64,000 nt of DNA from BOG-1155 sp963717985 (GCA_963717985.1 CAVQYC010000004.1:744001-808000), one strand, 5' to 3'; positions 42,617-52,280 are shown, counted from the stretch's first letter. Numbers and translations: made by a program. The notes: generated by a model not told the origin, from the letters alone.

Positions 42617-44005
42617 AAGAAAAAGTTTTTATTGTTATTGCAACATAAAAATGTCACCCTTTTTGCAACGTGAATATGTCACCCCCCCTTGGCCCTTTTC
42701 ATAGAGACGCTCTCGCTTCGCTCGCCGGCCCTGGGCGCATGTAGGACCCCGGCCGGACGCGTCCTTCGATAGGCTTGCAGGGAACCTCTCCCGCCGTATG
42801 ATGAAAGACATGCCAGCTTCCGTCGAGCCAATGATTCGCCGTAACGGAAGCCTTGGCAAAGCTCAGCCTCGTCTTTGTCGGGAACAGTTGGATCGCCTGT
42901 CCGTCGACCGAGATCGTGTTGTCGTAATTGACCTTTGCCTCATATCGCTTACAAAGGATGTTCCGCATGTCCGCGTCTTGAGGAAGCGGTCTCCATGCAG
43001 GCTTCGGGTCTTCCGGGGCAACGCCGAAGAGCCGAGCGTACTTGGGGATGAAGGTTTCGTTCAGATACTTCGTCGCCCCTTCGCGGTCGGCGATATTCTT
43101 AAGCCGAAGCTCAGCGACAAGCCTGTCCTGGAAGGTCCTGTTGATCCTCTCGCCTCTTCCTCTGGCTTGAGCAGAATGGGCAAAGATGAGCCGTATCCCC
43201 AGCTCGCTCATGGCTCTCTGGAACTGGGTAGGCTCGACAGAATCGCTCTTATGCCGGGTGGTTTTAAACTGGGAGGCCCGATCGAGATAGAAGACCGAGG
43301 GCCGGCCGAAACGGGCAAAGACCTCTTTGCATACGCCAAAACAGCCCTCCAGGTCTTCTTCCTTTCGAAACAGCCCATAAAGAGGCTTCCCCGTCGAGTC
43401 GTCCGTAGACAGAAGGAGCGTTGTCTTTTCCTCCCCGAACCACGCATGGGGAGAGCCGTCCAAAAAGAGCATATGGCCTTCCTTCTCCGATCGTTTTCTT
43501 CTCTTCCTATGTCTGCGCTGCTTCCGGACCTTTCCTCCGAACCCTTCAGGACGAAGCCATTGCCGCAAGGTCTCGCGGTTGATCTTTATCCCTTCCTGCT
43601 CTTCCAGCATCTCCGAGAGGTGGGAGAAGTTGAAGTCGAAATACTTCTCATTGGCGAGCTTCATCGCCCGCTCTTTCATCCCGGCAGGGAAAGCTCTGCA
43701 GGAAGGGCGCCCGCTGTTGCCGTGCTTAATTCCGGAAGGTCCTTCCTTCTTCACTTTAGCCTTGATCCTCTTTAGCTGGCGGAGGGAGACGCCTAACGCC
43801 GCCGCAGCCTCTCCGTTCATCATCCTGCCGTCCAATGCCGCCGCTACCACGCCGTACCGCCTTACCTCTTCCGTCATGAACGTCACTCCTTTTCTCACCG
43901 GAGCACCTCCCCTCGGTGCCCCTTGTTATCGGCGGGGGTGACATTTTCATATTGCAGCTAAGGGGTGACATAATTATATTGCAGCAACAAAGAAAAAGTT
44001 TTTAT
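42617..44005 (-). mobile_element. Insertion sequence copy 1 (IS1202-like), with 16-bp target duplication
   Basis: The element is 42633-43989 (1357 bp). The flanks carry the direct duplication AAGAAAAAGTTTTTAT at 42617-42632 and 43990-44005. The ends are TGTT...AACA with imperfect inverted repeats of about 27 bases running into ATGTCACCC, and each end has two copies of a 22-24 base word spaced by 27 bases. This is exactly the length and sequence of copy 2 in the opposite orientation. TG/CA ends and a long duplication fit the IS1202 group (formerly ISNCY). Confidence 0.9.
42699..43877 (-). CDS. DDE transposase, IS1202-like (copy 1)
   Basis: 392 residues from the ATG at 43877, which has AAGGAG upstream; a GTG 7 codons earlier is in frame. 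An N-terminal helix-turn-helix (MNGEAAAALGVSLRQLKRIKA) precedes the integrase core: MLFLDGSPHAWFG (D), VFYLDRASQFKT (D) and ARGRGERINRTFQDRLVAEL (E). The C-terminus (LPTKTRLSFAKAS) is the usual Mu-like beta-barrel. Identical in sequence to copy 2 at 60730-61908. Confidence 0.92.
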   Translation of the reverse strand: MTEEVRRYGVVAAALDGRMMNGEAAAALGVSLRQLKRIKAKVKKEGPSGIKHGNSGRPSCRAFPAGMKERAMKLANEKYFDFNFSHLSEMLEEQEGIKINRETLRQWLRPEGFGGKVRKQRRHRKRRKRSEKEGHMLFLDGSPHAWFGEEKTTLLLSTDDSTGKPLYGLFRKEEDLEGCFGVCKEVFARFGRPSVFYLDRASQFKTTRHKSDSVEPTQFQRAMSELGIRLIFAHSAQARGRGERINRTFQDRLVAELRLKNIADREGATKYLNETFIPKYARLFGVAPEDPKPAWRPLPQDADMRNILCKRYEAKVNYDNTISVDGQAIQLFPTKTRLSFAKASVTANHWLDGSWHVFHHTAGEVPCKPIEGRVRPGSYMRPGPASEARASL

Positions 44006-44070
44006 TTGACATTTCCTTTTTTCTATGTGAACATTAGCGAAATATATAATGAGAGTACCGGGGGTAATGA

Positions 44071-44110
44071 TGCCTCCTTTGCCTGATGACGGGCAAAGGA
44101 GGCATTTTCT
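44071..44110 (+). terminator. Intrinsic terminator in the leader of the SDR gene
   Basis: TGCCTCCTTTGCC (44071-44083) and GGCAAAGGAGGCA (44092-44104) form a perfect 13-bp stem, followed by TTTTCTTT. It lies only 72 bases before the SDR start at 44176 and 21 bases after a TATAAT (44045-44050), so it is in a leader position. It could terminate readthrough from upstream or act as an attenuator. Confidence 0.75.
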
Positions 44111-44175
44111 TTCACTACACGCTTCATTCAAAATGAAGGGGTGGGACGAAAATATGAGTGAAAAGGAGGAATGAT

Positions 44176-44940
44176 ATGAGACTCAGCGGAAAGGTAGCAG
44201 TCATCACAGGAGCCGCGCAAGGCATCGGCGCCGCCTTTGCGGTCGGGTTTGCAAGAGAGGGCGCAAAGATCGTCATAGGCGACCTTGCGGATGCCGGGAA
44301 TACGGTAAAGCGAGTGGAAAAGGAGGGTAGCCAAGCAATCTATGTCAAGGCGGATGTGAACGATGAGAGCCAGTGCTTTGCCCTGGTCAAGGCGGGTTTC
44401 GATCGGTTCGGCGCGATAGATATCCTTATCAACAATGCGGCTGTATTCGCCAATATTGTTTTGAAGCCTTTCATGGAGCTCACAAGCGAAGAGTATAAAC
44501 GGGTGGTGGAGATCAACACGAGCGGCGCTTTCCACTGTATCAAGGCGGTCTTTCCCTATATGAAAGACAAGGGAGGACAAATCATCAACATGTCCTCCGC
44601 GTCGATTCTGGAAGGCGTCCCGGGCATGCCCCATTATGTCGCTTCAAAGGGAGCCATCATGGCCTTAACCAGGTCCATGGCACGGGAATTAGGCGACTTC
44701 AATATCAGGGTCAACACCATTGCCCCAGGCTTTACCCATTCGGAAGGAGGGGATCAGTTCGACCGAAGCAAGGCATTGCCCTTACCGCCACTCGACGAGC
44801 TGCAACTGCAGGGGCGCTGTTTAAAGAGGCCCGGTAGGCCGGAAGATCTCGTCGGTCTGGCGCTCTTTCTCGCTACCGACGACAGCGCCTTTATTACCGG
44901 CCAGATGATCGTTCACGACGGCGGGCTCTCGCTCCATTGA
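44176..44940 (+). CDS. Short-chain dehydrogenase/reductase
   Basis: 254 residues from ATG 44176 (AAGGAGG upstream). TGAAQGIG (nucleotide binding), ILINNAAVF, and the catalytic YVASKGA with an upstream Ser (IINMSSASI) define a classical SDR. It ends FITGQMIVHDGG. First gene of the transporter cluster; substrate probably the alcohol or ketone intermediate handled with the adjacent aldehyde dehydrogenase. Confidence 0.92.
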   Translation: MRLSGKVAVITGAAQGIGAAFAVGFAREGAKIVIGDLADAGNTVKRVEKEGSQAIYVKADVNDESQCFALVKAGFDRFGAIDILINNAAVFANIVLKPFMELTSEEYKRVVEINTSGAFHCIKAVFPYMKDKGGQIINMSSASILEGVPGMPHYVASKGAIMALTRSMARELGDFNIRVNTIAPGFTHSEGGDQFDRSKALPLPPLDELQLQGRCLKRPGRPEDLVGLALFLATDDSAFITGQMIVHDGGLSLH

Positions 44941-45015
44941 GATAGACCCTCTCATGCTGGAGAGGGGAGCCGACCAGGAAGCGCACAAGTGCGCAACTAC
45001 GCAGGAGGAGGAAAA

Positions 45016-46473
45016 ATGGCCAGAGATTACAGGATGTACATTAACGGTGAATGGGCCGCCGCTTTGGACGGCGAGGTATACGACGATCTCAACCCCTACG
45101 CGGGTGAAGTCTTCGCCCGCGTCCCGGCGGGAAAACGGGCTGACGCCAAGCGTGCCGTCGAGGCCGCAGCCGCAGCCTTTCCCGCCTGGTCACGGACGCT
45201 TCCGGCCGAGCGCCAGGCTTTGTTTCTGAAGGCAGCCGATATTCTCGAAAAGAAGCAGGACCAGATAGTGACGATCCTTGCCGAGGAAACGGGGTGTACC
45301 TTTGGCTTTGCCATGTTTCAATCGATGTTCACGCCCGGTCTCCTTCGGGAAGCGGCTGCGCAGGTGCACGGCGCTACGGGGGAAATCATCCCGGCGGACC
45401 TGCCCGGGGCATTCTACATGGCCATACGCCAGCCCGTAGGAGTGGTGGCGGGTATAGGACCGTGGAATGCGCCGCTGATCCTGTCGCTGCGCTCGATCTG
45501 CCTGCCTATTGCCTATGGAAATACGGCGGTTCTCAAACCTTCGACCGAGTCGGCCGCAGCCGGCGGCGTCGTCATCGCAGAGGTTTTCCACGAGGCCGGT
45601 TTTCCCAAAGGCGTCTTTAACCTCGTGACCAATGGACCGGGAGGCAGCGCTGCTATCGGTGACGAGTTCATCGAGAACCCTAAGGTGCGCCGCATAAGTT
45701 TAACCGGTTCAACTGCCGTCGGGCGCCAGCTTGCCGAAAAGGCGGGGCGGTACCTGAAGCGGGTGGCGCTGGAACTAGGCGGGCAGAATCCCATGATCGT
45801 TCTGAGAGATGCCAACGTCGATGACGCCGTGAACGCGGCTGCCTTCGGCGCCTTCCTGCACCAGGGCCAAATATGTATGTCAACCAGGCGCATCATAGTC
45901 GAAAAGCCTGTGGCGAAGGAGTTTACGGATAAATTCGTCAAAAAGGTGTCAACCTTCAAGGTGGGCAATCCCAAGGAGCCCGATACGATTGTCGGTCCCC
46001 TTATCAACAGGGTCCAGTTCGATCAGGTCAAAAATAGTGTGGACAAGGCAGTCAGCGAGGGGGCCAGGATTCTGTGCGGCGGCACGTCGGAAGGGTTGTG
46101 CTATCATCCCACCGTAGTGACCAATGTGAAGCCCGGGAGTGCGTTTTCGTGCGAAGAAACCTTCGGACCCGTTGTTTCGATAATCGAGGTTGAAAACGCG
46201 GAAGAGGCCCTTGCTGTTGCAAACAGTACCACCTACGGGCTTTCGGCGAGCGTGTTCACCAATGATTTTATGAAGGGACTGGACCTGGCCGAGCGCATCG
46301 AGTCAGGCATGGTCCACATCAACGACCAGACCGTGCATGACGAGCCGCAGGTCCCGTTTGGAGGAATAAAAGATAGCGGCTGGGGCCGGTTCGGGGGCCG
46401 GGCGGCGCTGGAAGAATTTACCGAGCTGCGTTGGATCAGCGTGCAGCGCACCCCTCGGCAGTTTCCTTTCTAA
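45016..46473 (+). CDS. NAD(P)-dependent aldehyde dehydrogenase
   Basis: 485 residues from ATG 45016 (AGGAGGAGG upstream). RYLKRVALELGGQNPMIVL holds the catalytic glutamate and HQGQICMSTRRIIV the catalytic cysteine; GFVGIGPWNAP-like text (GVVAGIGPWNAPLI) marks the NAD fold. Similar to benzaldehyde- or salicylaldehyde-type dehydrogenases. 75 bases after the SDR; likely consecutive steps. Confidence 0.92.
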   Translation: MARDYRMYINGEWAAALDGEVYDDLNPYAGEVFARVPAGKRADAKRAVEAAAAAFPAWSRTLPAERQALFLKAADILEKKQDQIVTILAEETGCTFGFAMFQSMFTPGLLREAAAQVHGATGEIIPADLPGAFYMAIRQPVGVVAGIGPWNAPLILSLRSICLPIAYGNTAVLKPSTESAAAGGVVIAEVFHEAGFPKGVFNLVTNGPGGSAAIGDEFIENPKVRRISLTGSTAVGRQLAEKAGRYLKRVALELGGQNPMIVLRDANVDDAVNAAAFGAFLHQGQICMSTRRIIVEKPVAKEFTDKFVKKVSTFKVGNPKEPDTIVGPLINRVQFDQVKNSVDKAVSEGARILCGGTSEGLCYHPTVVTNVKPGSAFSCEETFGPVVSIIEVENAEEALAVANSTTYGLSASVFTNDFMKGLDLAERIESGMVHINDQTVHDEPQVPFGGIKDSGWGRFGGRAALEEFTELRWISVQRTPRQFPF

Positions 46474-46596
46474 GTGGCGCCCGCTAAACGAGTAAGGGGT
46501 GCACGAGCGCGGCAAGATGGCAACGGGGAGTACTTACTATTATTATTGCTAGATAAGCCGTCGGGTATATAGCGGAAACATTCGGAGGAAACGACG

Positions 46597-46662
46597 ATGC
46601 AGAACGAGCGATCACGCACGCGCGGAGCGCGGCGCCGACCCCGATCGGGCATGCCGGTATGA
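46597..46662 (+). CDS. Arg-rich 21-residue leader ORF before livG
   Basis: A ribosome-binding site (CGGAGGAA, 46583-46590) precedes the ATG at 46597. The frame MQNERSRTRGARRRPRSGMPV has 8 Arg in 21 residues and its TGA overlaps the livG ATG (ATGA). livG itself has no better ribosome-binding site, so coupling to this frame probably governs its translation. Too short to prove. Confidence 0.45.
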   Translation: MQNERSRTRGARRRPRSGMPV

Positions 46663-47402
46663 CCAACGAGGAAACTACTCTCCGTATGGACAAGATATTC
46701 AAAAGCTTCGGCGGCCTGGCGGTCCTGACAGACATCAGCCTGCACCTCGGCCGGGCAGAGCTGCTGGGGCTCATAGGCCCGAATGGCGCCGGAAAATCGA
46801 CACTCTTCAACGTGATCAGCTCAATATACCGTCCGGACGCGGGCGACGTCTTTCTTGAAGGAAAGAAAATTACGGGCGTTGCTCCCCACAGATTGTGCCA
46901 TTTAGGGATATCGAGGACCTACCAGTTGGTGAAGACGTTCAACAAGATGACGGCTTTTGAAAACGTGATGGTAGGGGCTGTCTATGGCCGGAAAGGCGGC
47001 GGCAGAGATGCGAAGTCGAGGGCCCTGGCTGCCATGAAGCTTGTGGAGATGGAAGATAAGATGGATATCAGGGCATCCCGCCTCACCCTGTCGGATCGCC
47101 GGCTACTGGAGGTTGCCAGGTCGCTCGCCTCAACTCCAGTGGTGACGCTGCTCGACGAGCCGATGGCGGGACTCAACGCGACGGAGATCAGGCACATGCT
47201 TGCCATTATCAAACGCGCCAGGGACGAGAGGGGTGTATCGATTCTGTGGGTCGAACACAAGGTGGACGCTATTTTCCGCATTTGCGACAGGGTACTGGTG
47301 CTCGATTACGGGATACTGATCGCCGACGGGAAACCGGAGGAAGTGGCGAAAAATCCGAAAGTCATAGAGGCATATCTTGGCGAATCACCTGCTCGAAATT
47401 AG
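46659..47402 (+). CDS. livG: Branched-chain amino acid-type ABC transporter ATPase LivG
   Basis: 247 residues: Walker A GPNGAGKST, Q-loop region ISRTYQLVKTFNKMT, Walker B VVTLLDEPMAGL and the H-loop LWVEHKVDAI. The signature is RLTLSDRRLLEVARSLA, without the usual LSGGQ glycines, a weak variant of the LivG LSYGDQRRLE form. Overlaps livF by 26 bases. Confidence 0.92.
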   Translation: MTNEETTLRMDKIFKSFGGLAVLTDISLHLGRAELLGLIGPNGAGKSTLFNVISSIYRPDAGDVFLEGKKITGVAPHRLCHLGISRTYQLVKTFNKMTAFENVMVGAVYGRKGGGRDAKSRALAAMKLVEMEDKMDIRASRLTLSDRRLLEVARSLASTPVVTLLDEPMAGLNATEIRHMLAIIKRARDERGVSILWVEHKVDAIFRICDRVLVLDYGILIADGKPEEVAKNPKVIEAYLGESPARN

Positions 47403-48099
47403 AGACTTGACAGTTGCGTACGGCGGGGTTCAGGCCCTGTGGGGGGTTTCACTCCACGTGGAAGAGGGATCGATCGTTTCCCTCGTGGGGGCGAACGGCG
47501 CGGGCAAGTCGACGCTCCTCAAAACCATAGCAGGGATGAATCGACCTCGGAAGGGCGAGGTGTTATTCGCGGGAAAAAAACTATCCGGTCTGAGCCCCGA
47601 GGACGTGGTCAGCGCCGGCATCTCGCTCGTTCCCGAGGGTCGCAGACTTTTTTCGCGCCTTACGGTGAAAGAAAACCTGGAGCTGGGAGCTTACATCCCC
47701 CGGGCCAGGTCGGGAGCGAAAGACTCCCTGGAACGGGCGTACGCGCTATTCCCCATCCTGAAGAAAAGATCCGGCCAAATCGCAGGATCCTTGAGCGGAG
47801 GCGAGCAGCAGATGCTTGCAATTGCCCGGTCGATGATGAGCAAACCCTCGATCCTCATGCTTGACGAGCCTTCTCTGGGCTTGAGCCCACTGGTTGTCAA
47901 GGTGATGTTCGAGCTGATCGAGAGTCTCAACAGGGCGGGCGTCACCATCCTTCTCGTGGAACAGAATGTATACCAGGCCCTGAAGGTTTCTCATCGTGCC
48001 TACGTGATGAAAACAGGGGAGATCGCCCTGGAGGGCTCCGGAGAGGAACTGATTGCAAACCCGGATGTCCAAAACGCCTATTTAGGAACCCTGGAGTAA
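47377..48099 (+). CDS. livF: Branched-chain amino acid-type ABC transporter ATPase LivF
   Basis: 240 residues: GANGAGKST (Walker A), SLSGGEQQMLAIARSMM (signature), SILMLDEPSLGLSP (Walker B), VEQNVYQAL (H-loop region). LivF proteins end AYLGTLE-like as here. Overlaps livG. Confidence 0.94.
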   Translation: MANHLLEIRDLTVAYGGVQALWGVSLHVEEGSIVSLVGANGAGKSTLLKTIAGMNRPRKGEVLFAGKKLSGLSPEDVVSAGISLVPEGRRLFSRLTVKENLELGAYIPRARSGAKDSLERAYALFPILKKRSGQIAGSLSGGEQQMLAIARSMMSKPSILMLDEPSLGLSPLVVKVMFELIESLNRAGVTILLVEQNVYQALKVSHRAYVMKTGEIALEGSGEELIANPDVQNAYLGTLE

Positions 48100-48104
48100 C
48101 CCTC

Positions 48105-48998
48105 ATGTTGGAATACCTCACTGCCGGTCTCCTCTTGCAGCTCTTTATCAACGGCATCCTGTTCGGGACCATGTATGGGCTCGCCGCCATCGGTCTCAGC
48201 CTGATTTTCGGCACCATGCGGATAATTTTCCTGGCACAGGGGGCCGTCATCGTCCTCATGGCCTACGCGTGCTACTGGCTCTTCACCCTGCTCCACGTCG
48301 ACCCATATGTCTCAACAGTCATAATCGCCCCGGCGGCCCTTCTTCTGGGAGGCGGCTTGTACCAAGTGCTCTTCAGAAGAGCCCAGAAAATGGAAGATAA
48401 GAATATCTCTCTCCTGATTGCGGTAGGCCTGATGTTCCTCCTGGAGAATTTTATGGCGGTCGCGTGGACCCCGAATCCCCGATCGATCTCGGCAAGCTAC
48501 ACCTCTTCGTCTCTCACGGTGGGAGGTCTCGACATCTCTTTTACCCGACTCATGGGGTTTGTCATGGCCATCCTTTCCACGGCCGCGGTCACCCTTTTTC
48601 TGAAGAGGACCCTCGTCGGCAAGGCCGTACGCGCCGCTTCGGAAGACATCGAGGCGGCAAGGCTGGTCGGCATCAATCCCCATTGGGTCAACTCAATCGC
48701 ATTTGCCATCGGCATAGGCCTTTCAGGGATCGCTGGCATCGCGGTCTCCACCACCTACCCCTTCGATCCTTACTTCGGCTTTGTTTTCAGTCTGAAGGCA
48801 ATGATCGCCCTGGCCCTCGGCGGCTTGGGCAGCGTATCGGGGGCGTTGCTTGGCGGCATTATTCTCGGTCTCCTTGAAAGCTGGGCCGCCTTTTTTATCA
48901 GCGGCGGATGGGCCGACGCGGTGGGTTATGCGGTCTTTCTTCTGGTGTTGCTGTTCAGGCCGGAGGGGCTCTTTGTCCGGTCAATCAAGAAGGCTTAG
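48105..48998 (+). CDS. livH: Branched-chain amino acid-type permease LivH
   Basis: 297 residues with about eight hydrophobic segments; LLLQLFINGILFGTMYGLAAIGLSLIFGTMRIIFLAQGA is the classic LivH start, and EDIEAARLVGINPHWVNSIAF holds the EAA-like loop that meets the ATPase. ALGGLGSVSGALLGG near the end is typical. Confidence 0.94.
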   Translation: MLEYLTAGLLLQLFINGILFGTMYGLAAIGLSLIFGTMRIIFLAQGAVIVLMAYACYWLFTLLHVDPYVSTVIIAPAALLLGGGLYQVLFRRAQKMEDKNISLLIAVGLMFLLENFMAVAWTPNPRSISASYTSSSLTVGGLDISFTRLMGFVMAILSTAAVTLFLKRTLVGKAVRAASEDIEAARLVGINPHWVNSIAFAIGIGLSGIAGIAVSTTYPFDPYFGFVFSLKAMIALALGGLGSVSGALLGGIILGLLESWAAFFISGGWADAVGYAVFLLVLLFRPEGLFVRSIKKA

Positions 48999-49001
48999 GG
49001 C

Positions 49002-49952
49002 ATGAAAAACGTGAGATCAATAGGCATCGCTCTTCTCGTCGCTCTGCTGCTGGTATTTGTTCCCTTCGTATCAGATTCGGAGAAATCGTACGTCGTCTTT
49101 TTCTTGTTCCTCACCTTCATCCATATTGTTCTGGCCCAGGGGTGGAACCTGGTCGCGGGATACACGGGGCAGATCAGCCTCGGCACCCACGCCTTTTTTG
49201 CTCTGGGGGCATACACGACCGCAATGATCTGGCGCTCGGACCTGTTCGGGACGGGACATTACTACTTCGACCCGATCACCATGGTCCTCAGCGGCCTGGT
49301 GCCCGTGGTCTTCGCCGCCGCCATCGGCATTCCCCTGCTCGGCAAGCTCCGGGGCGACTACTTCGCCCTCGGGACCCTCGGCTTCGGCGAGATCCTGAAA
49401 GTCGCTTTCGTCAAAGGCGGGCAGTTCACGGGAGGGCCGATCGGTATTTGCCTCCCGTCACGCTTCTACACCAGCCTGAGACCCCATTACTGGACGGCCC
49501 TGTGTCTGGCCTTGCTTGCCACCGCCGTGGTCTACTTCGTGTCCAAGTCCAGGCTCGGGCTCGCCCTGGTGGCCATCAGGGAGGACGAGACAGCGGCGTC
49601 ATCGAGTGGGATCCACGTCCTGAAGTACAAGGTCCTCGCCTTCGGGATAAGCGCTTTTCTCGTGGGCATTAGCGGCAGCATCTACGCGTACTATCTCTTT
49701 CAGGTAAGTCCCGAAGGCTATCTTATCTTAAGCTGGACCCTCTATCCGGTACTTATGTGCGTCATAGGCGGAAGCGGAACGGTAGTGGGACCTATCGTGG
49801 GGAGTCTCGTTATGACTGCCGTCTTCTCCGCGGCAAATATTTACTTCCCTACGATCCATCCCATTTTTTCGGGCGTTATCATTATCCTTGTCATGCTTTT
49901 CATGCCGAACGGGATAGTTCGGCTGATGGAGAGGCGGGTGCAGGGCGAATAG
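49002..49952 (+). CDS. livM: Branched-chain amino acid-type permease LivM
   Basis: 316 residues, multi-spanning; LAQGWNLVAGYTGQISLGTHAFFALGAYTTAM and GDYFALGTLGFGEILKV are LivM landmarks, with AIREDETAASSSGIHVLKYKVLAF as the ATPase-contact loop. Starts 3 bases after livH. Confidence 0.94.
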   Translation: MKNVRSIGIALLVALLLVFVPFVSDSEKSYVVFFLFLTFIHIVLAQGWNLVAGYTGQISLGTHAFFALGAYTTAMIWRSDLFGTGHYYFDPITMVLSGLVPVVFAAAIGIPLLGKLRGDYFALGTLGFGEILKVAFVKGGQFTGGPIGICLPSRFYTSLRPHYWTALCLALLATAVVYFVSKSRLGLALVAIREDETAASSSGIHVLKYKVLAFGISAFLVGISGSIYAYYLFQVSPEGYLILSWTLYPVLMCVIGGSGTVVGPIVGSLVMTAVFSAANIYFPTIHPIFSGVIIILVMLFMPNGIVRLMERRVQGE

Positions 49953-50075
49953 AGTTGAGAGGGAGGTGAAGCCGGGGAAAGCAAAGAGGAGCCGGGAGGT
50001 TGTTTCGCTAATCACGTGGGCACGGGCTGATTAAACCAAATAGTCGGCTTTTCAAAAAAAAGGGAGGTAGAGAAA

Positions 50076-51296
50076 ATGAAGGGCAGAAAATGTGTCATGT
50101 GGCTCGGGTTGTCTTTATGCGCGCTTCTGGCCTGTATTGTGATGAATAGTCCGGCAATGGCCAAAGGGAACGAGATTCTTATCGGCGCCCCTGTCTCCAT
50201 GACCGGACCGCTCGCGCCGGACGGGTTGGAGCTGAAATGGGCCTACGAGCAGGCGGTTGCCGACTGGAACAAGAAGGGAGGGATCTTTATCAAAGCGGCC
50301 GGAAAGAAGCTCCCCATAAGGCTCGTCGTTGCGGACGATGAGAGCGAGCCGGCAAAAGTGGCGGCAGCCATGGAGAAGCTTATCAAGATCGACAAAGTGG
50401 ACCTCATGCTCGGCACCCATTCCGCGAGCATGAGCGTGCCTGCCTGCAATGCGGCGGAGAAGTACCAGGTGTACTATCACACGACTACCCACTGGCCGGA
50501 GATGTGGACGCCTGAACATTATAAGTGGTCCAGCGTGATGTTCTTCTCGGCCGCGGGCGCCTCCGACGTGCCCTTCGTGATTTGGGAGACCATGCTGAAG
50601 AAAGAAGACATGCCCAAGAACGTCGCGCTCCTGATGGAGGATAGCCCCGACGGCATGGCCTTCGGAAACGGGTTCAGGGCCCATGCGAAGGAACACGGGT
50701 ACACGTACGCCGTAGACGAGCCGTGGGCTATCGGCGCCAAAGACTACTCCTCCCAAATTCTCAAGATGAAAGCGAAAAACGTTGACGCCATACTGCTGTA
50801 CGGCGCCCCTACGGACGCCATCACCCTGGTCCGCCAGATAAAGGAGGCGAAGCTCAACGTGAAGTACATGCACGGCTGGAAGGGAACCTGGGCCAACGAG
50901 TTCGCTCAGGCCCTGGGTAAGGATGCCAACTATGTCATATGCGACGGGTTCTGGTCCGAGGACTTCCCCTATCCTTTGTGCAAAGAACTCGGGAAGCGGT
51001 ATACCGCCAAGTTTCACAAACGGAGCGTCAGCACGGGCGCCTTCTACGGCACCGCCCAGACCCTCTTTATGGCTATCGAGAGGACCAAATCATACGATAA
51101 GACCGCGGTCAGGGACGCCTTCCGGAATGCCGAGTATAAGAACACCGTCATGGGCGATCTGAAGTTCGACGCCAATGGCCTGGCCCTTTTCTCGAGTACC
51201 GCGAACCAGTGGTGGGATGGGAAACAGATGCTTTTCTACCCGGCAGTCAAGGGTGGATATAAACTGAAACTGGCGCCGCCATGGGGGCAGCGATAG
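50076..51296 (+). CDS. livK: Periplasmic substrate-binding protein of the Liv-type transporter
   Basis: 406 residues. Signal peptide to about residue 30 (LLACIVMNSPAMAKG), then IGAPVSMTGPLAPDGLELKWAYEQAVADWNKKGG, the type 1 periplasmic-binding fold of amide/branched-chain amino acid/urea binders. Such proteins next to aldehyde dehydrogenases often bind aromatic or other organic acids rather than leucine. Ribosome-binding site GGGAGG upstream. Confidence 0.9.
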   Translation: MKGRKCVMWLGLSLCALLACIVMNSPAMAKGNEILIGAPVSMTGPLAPDGLELKWAYEQAVADWNKKGGIFIKAAGKKLPIRLVVADDESEPAKVAAAMEKLIKIDKVDLMLGTHSASMSVPACNAAEKYQVYYHTTTHWPEMWTPEHYKWSSVMFFSAAGASDVPFVIWETMLKKEDMPKNVALLMEDSPDGMAFGNGFRAHAKEHGYTYAVDEPWAIGAKDYSSQILKMKAKNVDAILLYGAPTDAITLVRQIKEAKLNVKYMHGWKGTWANEFAQALGKDANYVICDGFWSEDFPYPLCKELGKRYTAKFHKRSVSTGAFYGTAQTLFMAIERTKSYDKTAVRDAFRNAEYKNTVMGDLKFDANGLALFSSTANQWWDGKQMLFYPAVKGGYKLKLAPPWGQR

Positions 51297-51399
51297 ACAG
51301 GAAAGTGCGCTGAAGCGGAGGACGCCCGGGTACTCTACCCCGGCGTCCTCCACACGATTCATGCGTGTTGTCAAGATCAACACCAGCGAGGTTTGGGCC

Positions 51400-52185
51400 A
51401 TGAAATATCCGGAAATGTTCGATCTGAACGGAAAGATTGCTTTGATAACAGGGGCCTCGCACGGCTTGGGAGTTGCCTTTGCGGAAGCCATGGCTGAGGC
51501 GGGCGCGGATGTTGTCTGTGCGGACAAGAATGTTCAAGGCCTTGGAGACACGGTCGAGAAAGTAAAAAGAATCGGCCGGAAGGCCCTTGCGATTATCTGC
51601 GACGTGACCGAAGAGGACCAGGTTGTGGCCATGGTCAAAGAAACGGTAGAGACCTTCGGCCGCCTCGACATCATCTTTAACAACGCGGGCGTTTCCGACA
51701 ACACCAACGATATTCCCAAACCCTTGCATGAATATTCCACGGAGTGGTGGAACCGCGTTATCGCCGTAGACCTCCAGGGCGTGTTCTATTGCGCCAGAGA
51801 AGCGCTCAAGGTGATGGTGAAGCAAAGAAGCGGGAAGATAATCAACGTCGCATCCATCTGGGGGCTCACCGGGTCCTCGGCCATCATACCCGCGCCGGCT
51901 TATTGCAGCGCCAAAGGCGCGGTAGTGAATCTGACCCGTGAACTTGGGCTTGAATATGCGCCCTTCGGCATCAACGTAAATGCCCTGTGTCCCGGTTTCT
52001 ACGTCACCGGCCTGGGGGGATACGACGATCCCGAATTCATGAAGGCGATTCGCGCTTACATCCCTATGGGAAGAGAGGCGCAGCCGGAGGAATTGAAGGC
52101 CGCGGCAATTTTTCTCGCCTCCGCCGCGTCGGATTACATGTGCGGCCAAACGATAGTGACGGACGGCGGCATTTCGGCGAAATAG
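51400..52185 (+). CDS. Second short-chain dehydrogenase/reductase
   Basis: 261 residues from ATG 51400 (MKYPEMFDLNGKIALITGASHGLG). TGASHGLG, NNAGVSD, and YCSAKGA with Ser in INVASIW are the SDR signatures; TDGGIS ends it. A frame from 51361 exists but lacks support. It closes the transporter cluster and may act on the same substrate class as the first SDR. Confidence 0.92.
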   Translation: MKYPEMFDLNGKIALITGASHGLGVAFAEAMAEAGADVVCADKNVQGLGDTVEKVKRIGRKALAIICDVTEEDQVVAMVKETVETFGRLDIIFNNAGVSDNTNDIPKPLHEYSTEWWNRVIAVDLQGVFYCAREALKVMVKQRSGKIINVASIWGLTGSSAIIPAPAYCSAKGAVVNLTRELGLEYAPFGINVNALCPGFYVTGLGGYDDPEFMKAIRAYIPMGREAQPEELKAAAIFLASAASDYMCGQTIVTDGGISAK

Positions 52186-52280
52186 GCAGAGAAACGCGAG
52201 GGGAATGCCGGAAGGTCGGTACCGGCCCCTGGGGGCATGGTGGATAGCCTGTTGAGTCGGCCAGCTCGAAACAGACCTGT

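Noticed and set aside
44006..44050. TTGACA at 44006 and TATAAT at 44045 as one promoter
   Set aside because: The spacer would be 33 bases, too long for sigma-70; only the -10 element is kept as suggestive.
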